A stretch of DNA of 7,410 bases from Arcobacter sp. (GTDB lineage: Bacteria > Campylobacterota > Campylobacteria > Campylobacterales > Arcobacteraceae), in the NCBI GenBank assembly GCA_016744485.1, contig JADGEG010000100.1:1-7410 (forward strand), read 5' to 3'. A program made the translations under genes and the position numbers. This document shows, piece after piece, positions 1 through 6,879 of this stretch (position 1 is the first letter of the stretch; every line of letters begins with the position of its first letter). The notes beneath the pieces were generated by a model. It did not search any database. It was not told the origin of the DNA and saw only the letters and a program-made list of their open reading frames with translations.

Positions 1-2
1 AA

Positions 3-896
3 GTAAGCATAAGAAAAAAATTTCTACAAAAAGAGCAAGAAAAACTAAGAGTTTTTGAACTATTAACAAAAGAAGATTTTTTGCCTCTAAAAGATTTCTC
101 CATAAAAATTGATTGTTTTAATTATGAACGTCTAACTAGTCTCTACCCTTATTTTTCTGAAATATTTACAGGATTAGTAAAAAACTCATGTGATGAAAAA
201 GAATATTTAATTGACATACGCCATATTAATACAGTAAGTGCATCAAAAAGTTTATCTTGGGGTTTCTCTTTTGAAAATCTATTTTCTTGGGGAAAATTTA
301 TGATTCAAGAAATTGAATTACATAAAAAAGATGTATCTTACGATGGCTATGATAAGTGTATAAAGTATGTAACTAGAGATGGCAAAGATGATGTTTTTAA
401 TATATCATACTCCCTATGGGAGAATACTTTATGCTGGAGCAACAGTGGAAACTCTCATCATTTTGGTGTAGCTGTTTTTTATGCAAACAATATTAATGTA
501 TCTAAAAAAATTAAAGTCAAAATAGACAAAAAGGAGATAGATGAGGAAATAGCAAATAGCTTTCTTGAAAAATACTATATGTTTTTAGCTCATTCTAATC
601 TTTCTGCTCTTTTATATAAAATTAATAAAGATATGAATTATACCAAAGAAGATAACTTTTTTATGTTTCAAAAAGACAATTCAGAGACTCAAGAGATTGT
701 GGATTTTCTCAAATGCTACGATAGGAAGTATGTGTTTAATTTTCATGATTATCTGCAAGAGTGTGTTAAAAAACAAAAGGCTATAAAAGCTAATATGCAA
801 ACTGAAATCTTAAAAGCTTCAAAAGACAGAGGAATTATAAACCCAAAGACAAATAAAAATGTTAATAAACTAAATTTTTTGAGTCTTCTTAATTAA
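3..896 (+). CDS. Hypothetical protein, 5'-truncated by the window edge (possible cargo gene)
   Basis: I do not recognise this gene. The frame is open from base 3 with no stop, and the residues before the first possible internal start (TTG at 81) are charged and helical (KKFLQKEQEKLRVFEL, then LTKEDF). The true start therefore probably lies left of the window and TTG 81 is unlikely to be used. At least 297 residues are visible, ending in TAA. The protein is Lys-, Asn- and Phe-rich, with no signal peptide in view and no clear membrane segment. The one striking patch, near residues 144-163 of the visible part, is Trp-Ser-Asn-x-Gly-x-Ser-His-His-Phe followed by an Ala/Tyr-rich helix. It vaguely recalls the S-H-[HR]-[FL]-A patch I associate with DUF6685-type proteins, but this is too weak for a name. 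The gene converges on the RES toxin gene with a 44-bp gap. It lies beyond the recombinase trio and its toxin-antitoxin cargo, so it may be another cargo gene. Confidence 0.75.
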   Translation, partial: VSIRKKFLQKEQEKLRVFELLTKEDFLPLKDFSIKIDCFNYERLTSLYPYFSEIFTGLVKNSCDEKEYLIDIRHINTVSASKSLSWGFSFENLFSWGKFMIQEIELHKKDVSYDGYDKCIKYVTRDGKDDVFNISYSLWENTLCWSNSGNSHHFGVAVFYANNINVSKKIKVKIDKKEIDEEIANSFLEKYYMFLAHSNLSALLYKINKDMNYTKEDNFFMFQKDNSETQEIVDFLKCYDRKYVFNFHDYLQECVKKQKAIKANMQTEILKASKDRGIINPKTNKNVNKLNFLSLLN

Positions 897-940
897 TTTA
901 TAATATAACAAATAATAAAAATTTTAGTTAATTAAATCTA

Positions 941-1402
941 TTATTTCCACATTCTCTCATAATAAGTAAAATCTTGTCTTCTGATCTCTTTTATTCTAGA
1001 AAAATCAGGATGCAAAGGGTTGATTAAATAATTAATTTCCATATCCATTACTGCTGATGGTAAAGCTAAAACAGCACTGTCTTGTTTTGCAGTCCAGTCA
1101 GTTCCAATTGATTGACAAATAGCACTAGTGGGATTAATTTTCCATGTTTTTGGAAGCTTAGAAATATCATACACTTCAATTATTTCATTAGGAATTTCTA
1201 TTTCAATAATAATATGCTGGATAAATTTTGATGAAACACCCATGTGAATAAAACTTTCTATTGCAGCAAGGGATGGCGAAGCACTTGTGTAAACAATTTT
1301 GGTTCCTTTGTGATTCCATCTCCCTCCATATAATTTTGCTCCTTCACCATCAAAGGCAGTACTAGCAAATTTTGGTTTAACTATTCTGTAGGCATGTGGC
1401 AT
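941..1402 (-). CDS. res: RES-domain toxin (predicted NAD+-degrading), type II toxin-antitoxin
   Basis: This 153-aa protein is a complete RES-domain toxin of normal family length. RES toxins have a fold like ADP-ribosyltransferases and stop growth by breaking down cellular NAD+, in some members by phosphorolysis. The conserved features visible here are A-Y-R at residues 4-6, the G-G-R-W-N box with Arg28, Tyr38 in I-V-Y-T-S, Glu49 in A-A-I-E-S, and Ser116 in L-P-S-A-V followed by N-Y-L-I-N-P-x-H-P-D-F. These are the Arg, Glu and Ser that name the family, plus its usual tyrosine, so the enzyme looks active. Its ATG overlaps the antitoxin stop by one base (TAATG), and no clear Shine-Dalgarno precedes it. 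Translation is probably coupled to the antitoxin gene, which limits excess toxin. The activity is inferred from the family and not shown here. Confidence 0.93.
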   Translation of the reverse strand: MPHAYRIVKPKFASTAFDGEGAKLYGGRWNHKGTKIVYTSASPSLAAIESFIHMGVSSKFIQHIIIEIEIPNEIIEVYDISKLPKTWKINPTSAICQSIGTDWTAKQDSAVLALPSAVMDMEINYLINPLHPDFSRIKEIRRQDFTYYERMWK

Positions 1403-1827
1403 TAACTATAAACACCATAATTAATACGTCCAAGTAGATCACTAACAACTTGAACTCCAGCACTTGTTGATAATAACTGATAAGGAATTCTGCCTCCCAA
1501 TGCTGGTTGTTTTTCATTGAGCCAATTTAATGCACCTTCTTTATTTCCTATTGCCTCTTCTGCTTCAATAGTTATTTTTGCTAAAACATAAGCACGATTA
1601 CTCTCTATAGAGTTAAAACGACTGTTTCTTCTTCTGAATGTTTTTGGAGTAATTGACATGAATTCTGCCATTTTTAAATCATTTATACCACTATATTTTT
1701 GAAATTTATGTACTGCTTGATAAGGGATGCCTTCTTCAATAATATCAGCAAAATCAAGCTCAGTGGAAATTTCATGTTTAAGTGTTTTATTACCTCCAAA
1801 AATTCTTGCTACGCTTCTTTCATACAT
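1402..1827 (-). CDS. xre: Xre-type antitoxin with C-terminal MbcA/ParS/Xre (DUF2384) toxin-binding domain
   Basis: This 141-aa protein is the antitoxin partner of the RES toxin. Residues about 35-72 form the Xre-like helix-turn-helix part (A-E-F-M-S-I-T-P-K-T-F-R-R-R). Residues about 85-140 match the DUF2384 pattern: A-x-E-A-I-G-N then A-L-N-W-L, P-A-L-G-G, P-x-x-L-L-S-T-x-x-G, and V-x-x-L-L-G-R-I-x-Y-G-V at the end. In known Xre-RES complexes the C-terminal domain covers the toxin active site, and the N-terminal domain binds the operon's own promoter. The ATG at 1827 follows AAAGGA (1835-1840) with a 7-nt spacer. The antitoxin comes first in the operon, as is usual for the family. Two matching operator-like boxes upstream support autorepression. 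Family assignment is firm; DNA binding to those boxes is inferred. Confidence 0.92.
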   Translation of the reverse strand: MYERSVARIFGGNKTLKHEISTELDFADIIEEGIPYQAVHKFQKYSGINDLKMAEFMSITPKTFRRRNSRFNSIESNRAYVLAKITIEAEEAIGNKEGALNWLNEKQPALGGRIPYQLLSTSAGVQVVSDLLGRINYGVYS

Positions 1828-1846
1828 ATAAAATTCCTTTCAATTA

Positions 1847-1880
1847 GGTATAACTACCTATTTGCTTAGGTCATTATACC
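1847..1880 (-). promoter_or_regulatory. Twin operator-like boxes in the toxin-antitoxin promoter
   Basis: Two 12-bp boxes face each other in the leader of the antitoxin gene. GGTATAACTACC at 1847-1858 reads on the plus strand. GGTATAATGACC reads on the minus strand at 1880-1869. They share GGTATAA and the final ACC, and each is itself a partial palindrome (GGTA..TACC and GGT..ACC). Their centres are 22 bp apart, about two helical turns, so two dimers could bind on one DNA face. They flank the expected transcription start and are the natural candidates for autorepression by the Xre antitoxin. The repeats are seen directly; the binding is inferred. Confidence 0.65.
1873..1878 (-). promoter_or_regulatory. 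-10 element of the xre-res promoter
   Basis: A perfect TATAAT reads on the minus strand 46 bp upstream of the antitoxin ATG and lies inside the distal operator box. No convincing -35 hexamer is found 16-18 bp further upstream. A repressor bound at the surrounding box would cover RNA polymerase's -10 contact. Confidence 0.6.
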
Positions 1881-1910
1881 ATAAAAAATGACTTCTTAGC
1901 GAGAGCTTGG

Positions 1911-1952
1911 TTTATACCCTTTCTGTCTACTTTTAGTAAAAAAGGGCATAAA
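1911..1952. repeat. Nested inverted repeat (hairpin) between gmtZ and the toxin-antitoxin operon
   Basis: TTTATACCCTTT (1911-1922) and AAAGGGCATAAA (1941-1952) form a 12-bp inverted repeat. One position is unpaired on the plus strand but makes a G-U pair in minus-strand RNA. A second inverted repeat, TACT/AGTA with a 3-nt loop (1928-1938), sits inside the 18-nt spacer. No T-run follows the stem on either strand, so it is not a textbook intrinsic terminator. It lies 45 bp past the gmtZ stop and could end or stabilise the recombinase mRNA, or be a protein-binding or recombination site. The remaining bases of the 117-bp gap hold no credible gene. Confidence 0.55.
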
Positions 1953-1997
1953 TTAAGATTAAATTAACTGTGGCGCAAAAATAGTGAAGATAATTTT

Positions 1998-4844
1998 TTA
2001 AATTTTACTTTCAAGTTGATGGATAAATGTACTGAGTAGATTTTTGCTTTTGTAATCTAAATAATAGCCCATTAAATAATCAACGGTTTCAATTTCATTA
2101 TTAATAATTTGCTCAATTTTGTCATTATCCTTTAAACTTGAAGCAAATTTTATTGCTTTAATAGTTAATAATTTTAAACCATAAGCATCTTGTTCTACAC
2201 CCATTAGTTTTGCATTGTAACAGTTTTCTAAATATGTTAATTCTATAGGTGTATCTTTATACTCAATATATTTTTTATTTTGCTGGACAGGTAAATTATC
2301 CTTAGAATTTTTAATATCATTTTCAACTTTTTCAATAATTTGATGCCATCCTATAAGCTCCTCTACTAAAAGTTCTAATTTTGTAGATTTTGTATCACAG
2401 TATCGATTGCTTACTTCTTTTTCTTTAGTGTGCTCCTTTGATAATCTAACAAATGAAGCCATTGTCATATTTGCCATATGAATTATTCCATTTAGGAATA
2501 TTTTACCTGTAACAAAATAGCTACAAAGTGAACATCTTCTTTCTCGTCCTTCAGGACATTGAACTCCAGGGCAAATACCACTAATCATAGGGAACCAAGA
2601 TGATGGATGTTTCAATGATGCTAAATCAGTCCCTAAGCCTATTTCAATATCATTTAAAGTTGTTGCTTTTCTTTTCATAGAAAACAGCCCGTTTTCAGTG
2701 AATGCTCTTTTTATATCTTTAGGGTCTTTGGTGTTATAATTTGAAGGTATTTCATTGAAAATAAAGTTTTCGATGTTGTTAACTATACTTTCTGGTTGAT
2801 CAAATCTTAATTTTTCAACAGCACTTTGCAATATTTCTTTTTTCTCTTCTTGTGTAAATTTTGTATATACGTTAACTATCATATTATAATCAACATGTCC
2901 TGTTAACATAAGAAGTACATTTAAATTTACTCCTGCTTGTAAGTACCTTGTAATGCCTGTCACTCTAATAGAATGAATATCGTAGGATACTTTTATCTCA
3001 TTCATTAAATATGTATCATTAGCTTGATTTAATTCATCAATTGTTTCAAAAAATTTACTTTCATCTTTTTTCCATGCAATTTTTACTTTATGCTTAATTA
3101 TATTTTCAGCATATGCTTTATCCATTTCAATTTGATATGTGCATAATAGTTTTGTTAAATAAACTCTATGTTGATAGGCTGTTATTGGTTGTAATGAATT
3201 TGGTATTAAAAATAGAGGCTCAATATCTTCCCATGGTGTGTTATCCTCATTATTATATTTATATTTTGGCAAATTTGGAAAATACTCTTTGTTCCATTTT
3301 AGGTAATCATTTAAAATATTTAGTTCATTCCATACATTTGGGATTTCTTGTAACTCTTTTCTGTTAACATTTTTATCTGTATTGATTATAAACCTATCTA
3401 TACCACTATCATTTAAAACTAATGATTTATTTCTACATAAATGTCTCAATTGTCCACCTCTAATTGGTATATTTAAGTGCATAAGTAACATAAGTGGCTG
3501 TACAGGATAAATCTCTTTATGTTCCCACCAGAATAAACTTGCTTTATTTGGCAGCCATACTGTACTAGGTTTAGGTGGGCGTTGCGTTAATATCTCTTTT
3601 AAGTCATTAACCATATTTTGAGGCATGGCATTTCTTGGTGTGATTGTCCTTCTATTCATCCTTCTTTTAGGGATATGTTTTTTAGCAAATGACGTCATTA
3701 AACCACAAAATTCAAGAAACTTTTTTATAATATTAATTGTTTCAAATATAGTCCCCTCTGTCAATTGCATTATTTGCAAATACAGAAAGAAATTTTTCCC
3801 ATTATTTGTATCAAAAAGCTTATTAACACTGTCTTCATTGAATTTTTCAAGTGCTTCTTGCTCTTTTATAATATAACGAAGTAAATGATTGATTGAGACC
3901 ATATATTTTTTTCTAGTGGCTGTTTTCATACCATCAGCATGTAGCCTTTTTAAATATAGGTTTGCATCTGTTTTAAGATCAAATAATTTATGAGGTTCAT
4001 CTATGCTTAACCATTCAAACGGATCATTTTTTATAGCATAGGTATTTGTTTGAGTATTCACTCTAATTGAGTTTATAAAGTTTGTTGGTGTATCAATATT
4101 CATATTCCCATTTTCTATTAAAAATGAACGTAACTTATTTAGCATTGAGTTTTTTACATTTGCACTTGGTATGTTTTGTTTATTTGCGACACAAAATGTT
4201 TGAAACTGGTTAATATTTTCACTTGTAATAGCATTATTATTTTCCCATTTTGTGCAGCACATAATCATGTTTATAGCTTTTATCTCATATTTTATATATT
4301 CTCCAGTAGAATGGTTTTGTAGATAATTTATAAACGGGTTATATATACTATATTCTCCAAAAATACTTGAAAAATCATATTTAACTTTTCCTAGGTTGCT
4401 TCCAGTTAAAGGGAAAATCAGTCTGTTTTTAAATTTTTGAAAAATAAAAAATCTAGTTAGTATACTTTTTGCTGTAAAAGTTTTATTATCTATCCTGATG
4501 TTTTTACTGTTATAGTATTTGTCAATTAAATTTTTATATGATGTTTTAGTTATTATTGAATAAATACCTGAATTAAACTCAAATTCTAATATCTGTAGTT
4601 GTTTATCAAAACCAAATAAATTTCTTAGCATAGGCGAAAAAGATATAAAACCATTGCTGTTAGGTATATAATTTTGTATCTCTTTATTTTTTGATAAGCT
4701 AGAATCTCCTTTTTTTATTTCTTGGCATATGAAGTGGTTACAAAATTCAAACCAATCGTTTTTTATTGAGTTTTCAATATCCTTAAGTATTAAAAAATCA
4801 TTTGTTAAGTTAACAGTCGGTAGTTTTTCTACAAATTGATACAT
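1998..4844 (-). CDS. gmtZ: Large tyrosine recombinase, GmtZ-like (VPA1269 family)
   Basis: This 948-aa protein is far longer than a typical 300-400-aa integrase. The catalytic domain lies at about 450-670. Visible residues are Arg462 in P-I-R-G-G-Q-L-R-H-L (box I), possible Lys491, His624 and Arg627 in I-H-S-I-R, His650 in L-T-G-H, and the expected nucleophile Tyr660 in V-Y-T-K-F. The set is complete. A helical region at about 290-385 resembles the core-binding domain of integrases. The first 280 residues have no domain I recognise. After the catalytic domain comes a Cys4 cluster (Cys758, 763, 771, 774; C-x4-C-x7-C-x2-C) that could bind zinc, then a helical tail. The ATG overlaps the gmtX stop by one base (TAATG), with AGGAG at 4852-4856 spaced by 7 nt, so the start is well supported. 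It probably acts with the 439-aa recombinase in DNA strand exchange. The recombinase fold is firm; the GmtZ name rests on context and size. Confidence 0.85.
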   Translation of the reverse strand: MYQFVEKLPTVNLTNDFLILKDIENSIKNDWFEFCNHFICQEIKKGDSSLSKNKEIQNYIPNSNGFISFSPMLRNLFGFDKQLQILEFEFNSGIYSIITKTSYKNLIDKYYNSKNIRIDNKTFTAKSILTRFFIFQKFKNRLIFPLTGSNLGKVKYDFSSIFGEYSIYNPFINYLQNHSTGEYIKYEIKAINMIMCCTKWENNNAITSENINQFQTFCVANKQNIPSANVKNSMLNKLRSFLIENGNMNIDTPTNFINSIRVNTQTNTYAIKNDPFEWLSIDEPHKLFDLKTDANLYLKRLHADGMKTATRKKYMVSINHLLRYIIKEQEALEKFNEDSVNKLFDTNNGKNFFLYLQIMQLTEGTIFETINIIKKFLEFCGLMTSFAKKHIPKRRMNRRTITPRNAMPQNMVNDLKEILTQRPPKPSTVWLPNKASLFWWEHKEIYPVQPLMLLMHLNIPIRGGQLRHLCRNKSLVLNDSGIDRFIINTDKNVNRKELQEIPNVWNELNILNDYLKWNKEYFPNLPKYKYNNEDNTPWEDIEPLFLIPNSLQPITAYQHRVYLTKLLCTYQIEMDKAYAENIIKHKVKIAWKKDESKFFETIDELNQANDTYLMNEIKVSYDIHSIRVTGITRYLQAGVNLNVLLMLTGHVDYNMIVNVYTKFTQEEKKEILQSAVEKLRFDQPESIVNNIENFIFNEIPSNYNTKDPKDIKRAFTENGLFSMKRKATTLNDIEIGLGTDLASLKHPSSWFPMISGICPGVQCPEGRERRCSLCSYFVTGKIFLNGIIHMANMTMASFVRLSKEHTKEKEVSNRYCDTKSTKLELLVEELIGWHQIIEKVENDIKNSKDNLPVQQNKKYIEYKDTPIELTYLENCYNAKLMGVEQDAYGLKLLTIKAIKFASSLKDNDKIEQIINNEIETVDYLMGYYLDYKSKNLLSTFIHQLESKI

Positions 4845-5425
4845 TAGTTATCTCCTATTATTAATTCATAAGCAGTAACATTTAATAAGATATCTCCTAG
4901 TTGAGCTAAAATTAAATTTCTTGTATTAAGATCTTGTTCAACTATTCCAAGTTCAAATAATCTTTGAATAAGTCCTTTGGATGCTTGTTTGATAAGTTTT
5001 GTACTTTTGTTTTTCTCAAATTCAGATATGTTAATAGGATTTAAGTCTCCGCCATATTTTTTAAGTAATTCTTTTAGAAGGATATTTTCTTGTTTGAGTT
5101 TTTCATTATCAACTCTTGCTTTAAATAGCTCCATTCTTACATCACCTTCTGTTCCTAAAGTTTTTGTTTTTTTAGTTGATTGGGTTTGCTGTTGAAATTG
5201 AGCTTGTTCAATCAGTGATTTATAAAATTTGTTTTTACTAATAGCTGATGGGGTTAAACCTTTTTCTCCTAAAGTTATATCCGCCATTAGGTAGGTGTTT
5301 TTTGAAACATTATTATTTGATAATGTACCTCCTGCTTGTTGAATATTTTTAATAACTTTTTTTATTAGTCCACAGTTGATTTTTTTTTGTTTTTCTTTAT
5401 ACACTTTAAAATTATTTTGTTGCAT
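4844..5425 (-). CDS. gmtX: Small accessory protein of the recombinase trio, GmtX-like
   Basis: This 193-aa protein sits between two tyrosine recombinases. Residues about 17-75 look like a winged-helix or HTH unit: an amphipathic helix, then A-G-G-T-L-S, then a Ser/Lys-rich recognition-like helix ending K-F-Y-K-S-L-I-E-Q-A. A Gln/Thr/Lys linker follows (76-92). A heptad-like helix at about 96-124 (L-F-K-A-R-V-D-N-E-K-L and on) suggests a coiled coil. The C-terminus is helical. The design recalls the small TnpC partner in Tn554-type elements, so a helper or DNA-binding role in recombination is likely but inferred. Its start overlaps the end of gmtY by 14 nt and is preceded by AAGGA at 5432-5436 (6-nt spacer). 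Its stop overlaps the gmtZ start. I found no catalytic motif. The GmtX name rests mainly on gene position and length. Confidence 0.75.
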   Translation of the reverse strand: MQQNNFKVYKEKQKKINCGLIKKVIKNIQQAGGTLSNNNVSKNTYLMADITLGEKGLTPSAISKNKFYKSLIEQAQFQQQTQSTKKTKTLGTEGDVRMELFKARVDNEKLKQENILLKELLKKYGGDLNPINISEFEKNKSTKLIKQASKGLIQRLFELGIVEQDLNTRNLILAQLGDILLNVTAYELIIGDN

Positions 5426-6731
5426 AGGAATTCCTTATATTTTGATTGGATTGATTGATAGCGTCTTCTAAAAGTTTTTTCTTTAGTGTGTAGTTCATAT
5501 TAAAATAGACCATTGTTGATTCTAGAGAAGAGTGTCCCATCGCGTTTTTAGTCCACATAAGTAATGCATCATTTCCTGTATGTCCATATAGTGTTGCACA
5601 GTTAAAACCAAACATATGGCGCAGAGAATGAAGACTTAAATACTCAATATCTTTTTTTATACTATAAATCTTTTTTAATTTTTTTAGTGCTTGTTTGAAT
5701 CTATGATTTGTTTCTCTAGCTCTTAATCTGTTACCTGTCTTTGTGACGAATAAAAATGGATGTCTTGGTATTCTTGAAGCTTCGGGCATATAGGTATCAC
5801 TATTTACATATTCTGCAAGAGTTGTAAAAAACATAGTAGAATATTTTGGGTTTATCCAGTGTAGAGGCTCAAATTCATAGGGGATTGGATACTTGAATTG
5901 TAAATCTGGCGAGTTATGTGGTTTTGTATGTTTTATATCAATATTGTATTGTTGCTTTAACCATTTTCTTCTTGAGTTACCATATATGTCTTTATCATCT
6001 CCTTTGGGATCAAGTAGCCATACTTCATTCTTTTCATAATTTAAATCATATATAGTCAAATTTAGAGATTGTCCAATTCTAGCGCTACAAGCTCCACATA
6101 GTAAATATATTAATTTTTCTCTTGGTTTAGATAAATCTAATAGAGCATCAAAATATTTTGGCGGAAGCCTTTTAATACTATTTGTGCTTTGAGCTTTAGT
6201 CTTATATGGTTTTAAAAATTCTCTTTTTTTAGCTGTTAATTCATAGTTTGTATTTGCTTTCTTCATATTAACGGAAGATAAAAATGAATATTCTGATTTC
6301 TTCTTTTCATATGCAGTATTTATAAATCTATTGTCTTGCATCATTTCAATATCCTCTATAAAAAAGAAGTATGATTTTATTCCAGCTAGTTCTTTGTTTA
6401 TAGTTGACTTTTCCATAGGTCTAGTTTTGTATATGCTAATTGGAACTGATTGCATATTGATATCAACTATTTTTGTTATATCAAAACCACTTTTCAAGTA
6501 TTCTCTATATCTAGCAAGATAAAAAGGTAAGGTTTCATTTATATCTGTAGGATAGTGTAAGCTCCATACCCAAAATCTTTCCATACTCTTCATAAACGAA
6601 TGAATAGTATTTGGTGCAAAATTTTGTAGATTTTGCATCCAATAAGACCATTTTTTAGCCTTGTGTAATTCCACCATTTCATTGTTATATAGAAAAACGA
6701 TGGTATAGTCTTCACCTATGTTGATTATCAT
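5412..6731 (-). CDS. gmtY: Tyrosine recombinase, GmtY-like, first gene of the trio
   Basis: This 439-aa protein is a complete tyrosine site-specific recombinase, which cuts and rejoins DNA through a covalent phosphotyrosine link. Residues about 25-150 form an N-terminal core-binding helical domain. The catalytic domain spans about 185-425. The visible active-site set is Arg218 in S-A-R-I-G-Q-S-L-N-L, probable Lys243 in D-P-K-G-D, His368 and Arg371 in L-H-S-L-R-H, His400 in M-G-H-S-S, and the nucleophile Tyr409 in T-M-V-Y-F. The ATG at 6731 follows AAAAGGGA (6738-6745) with a 6-nt spacer. A second nearby ATG just upstream is out of frame and stops at once. It leads the operon and overlaps gmtX, so the three proteins should be made together. 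The recombinase call is firm. The GmtY name comes from the trio context and length. Confidence 0.9.
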   Translation of the reverse strand: MIINIGEDYTIVFLYNNEMVELHKAKKWSYWMQNLQNFAPNTIHSFMKSMERFWVWSLHYPTDINETLPFYLARYREYLKSGFDITKIVDINMQSVPISIYKTRPMEKSTINKELAGIKSYFFFIEDIEMMQDNRFINTAYEKKKSEYSFLSSVNMKKANTNYELTAKKREFLKPYKTKAQSTNSIKRLPPKYFDALLDLSKPREKLIYLLCGACSARIGQSLNLTIYDLNYEKNEVWLLDPKGDDKDIYGNSRRKWLKQQYNIDIKHTKPHNSPDLQFKYPIPYEFEPLHWINPKYSTMFFTTLAEYVNSDTYMPEASRIPRHPFLFVTKTGNRLRARETNHRFKQALKKLKKIYSIKKDIEYLSLHSLRHMFGFNCATLYGHTGNDALLMWTKNAMGHSSLESTMVYFNMNYTLKKKLLEDAINQSNQNIRNSYATK

Positions 6732-6762
6732 TGCATGTCCCTTTTAATAAGCTTTGTTTGTA

Positions 6763-6791
6763 ATTCTATAATTAAAAAATGCTTTAGTAAA
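6763..6791 (-). promoter_or_regulatory. Candidate sigma-70-type promoter of the recombinase operon
   Basis: On the minus strand, TTTACT (6786-6791, 4 of 6 matches to TTGACA) lies 17 bp from TAGAAT (6763-6768, 5 of 6 matches to TATAAT). This leaves a leader of about 25 nt before the gmtY ATG. Spacing is ideal, but the region is so AT-rich that chance matches are common. Confidence 0.4.
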
Positions 6792-6852
6792 ATAAATCAA
6801 CAAATCATTAATTTTGAAAGGTGTATTTAAGCTAAAAACAAAGAAGAGTTTA

Positions 6853-6879
6853 TATAATACTTGTTATATTTTATAAAGG
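6853..6879 (+). promoter_or_regulatory. -10 element and ribosome binding site of the HTH regulator gene
   Basis: A perfect TATAAT at 6853-6858 points toward the plus-strand HTH gene, and AAAGG at 6875-6879 lies 5 nt before its ATG. No good -35 hexamer is seen. The rest of the 153-bp divergent region is AT-rich. It contains an 8-bp inverted repeat, CTTTGTTT at 6752-6759 and AAACAAAG at 6836-6843, which could be coincidental. Confidence 0.5.

Larger units (their letters stand above)
1998..6731 (-). mobile_element. Recombinase trio module of a Gamma-Mobile-Trio-like mobile element
   Basis: Three overlapping minus-strand genes encode tyrosine recombinase (439 aa), small coiled-coil protein (193 aa) and large tyrosine recombinase (948 aa), in that order of transcription. 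The layout and sizes agree with the GMT trio gmtY-gmtX-gmtZ as I recall it (VPA1271-VPA1270-VPA1269 in Vibrio parahaemolyticus). The toxin-antitoxin pair downstream fits the known defensive and offensive cargo of GMT islands. Coordinates mark only the recombination module, because no element ends, target-site repeat or att sites can be fixed from this window. The alternative is a Tn554-like (tnpABC) or other multi-recombinase element, which also pairs two tyrosine recombinases with a small helper. Confidence 0.75.

Noticed and set aside
81..83. TTG at 81 as the start codon of the left-edge gene.
   Set aside because: The frame stays open to the window edge with a protein-like charged helix before it, and no Shine-Dalgarno at a proper distance was seen, so the gene more likely begins outside the window.
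910..946. AAATAATA and TATTATTT inverted repeat between the convergent left gene and the RES toxin gene, considered as a bidirectional terminator.
   Set aside because: The arms are 8 bp of pure A/T with a 21-nt loop, and one arm overlaps the toxin stop codon. Such a stem would be unstable and is expected by chance in this composition.
1897..1950. A 17-codon minus-strand mini-ORF (ATG at 1950) within the gap after gmtZ.
   Set aside because: It has no ribosome binding site, is very short and is made mostly of the hairpin sequence, so chance is the better explanation.
3113..3876. Plus-strand open frames of about 80 codons opposite gmtZ (3113-3367 and 3625-3876), and similar ones opposite gmtX (4977-5195) and gmtY (6331-6522).
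   Set aside because: They are antisense to well-supported recombinase genes, lack ribosome binding sites and have the hydrophobic composition typical of shadow frames.
1932..6792. The 10-mer TTTAGTAAAA occurs on both sides of the trio (1932-1941 and 6783-6792), considered as an attL/attR direct repeat.
   Set aside because: It is short, AT-rich and does not extend on either side. One copy is inside a hairpin loop and the other overlaps a promoter candidate.
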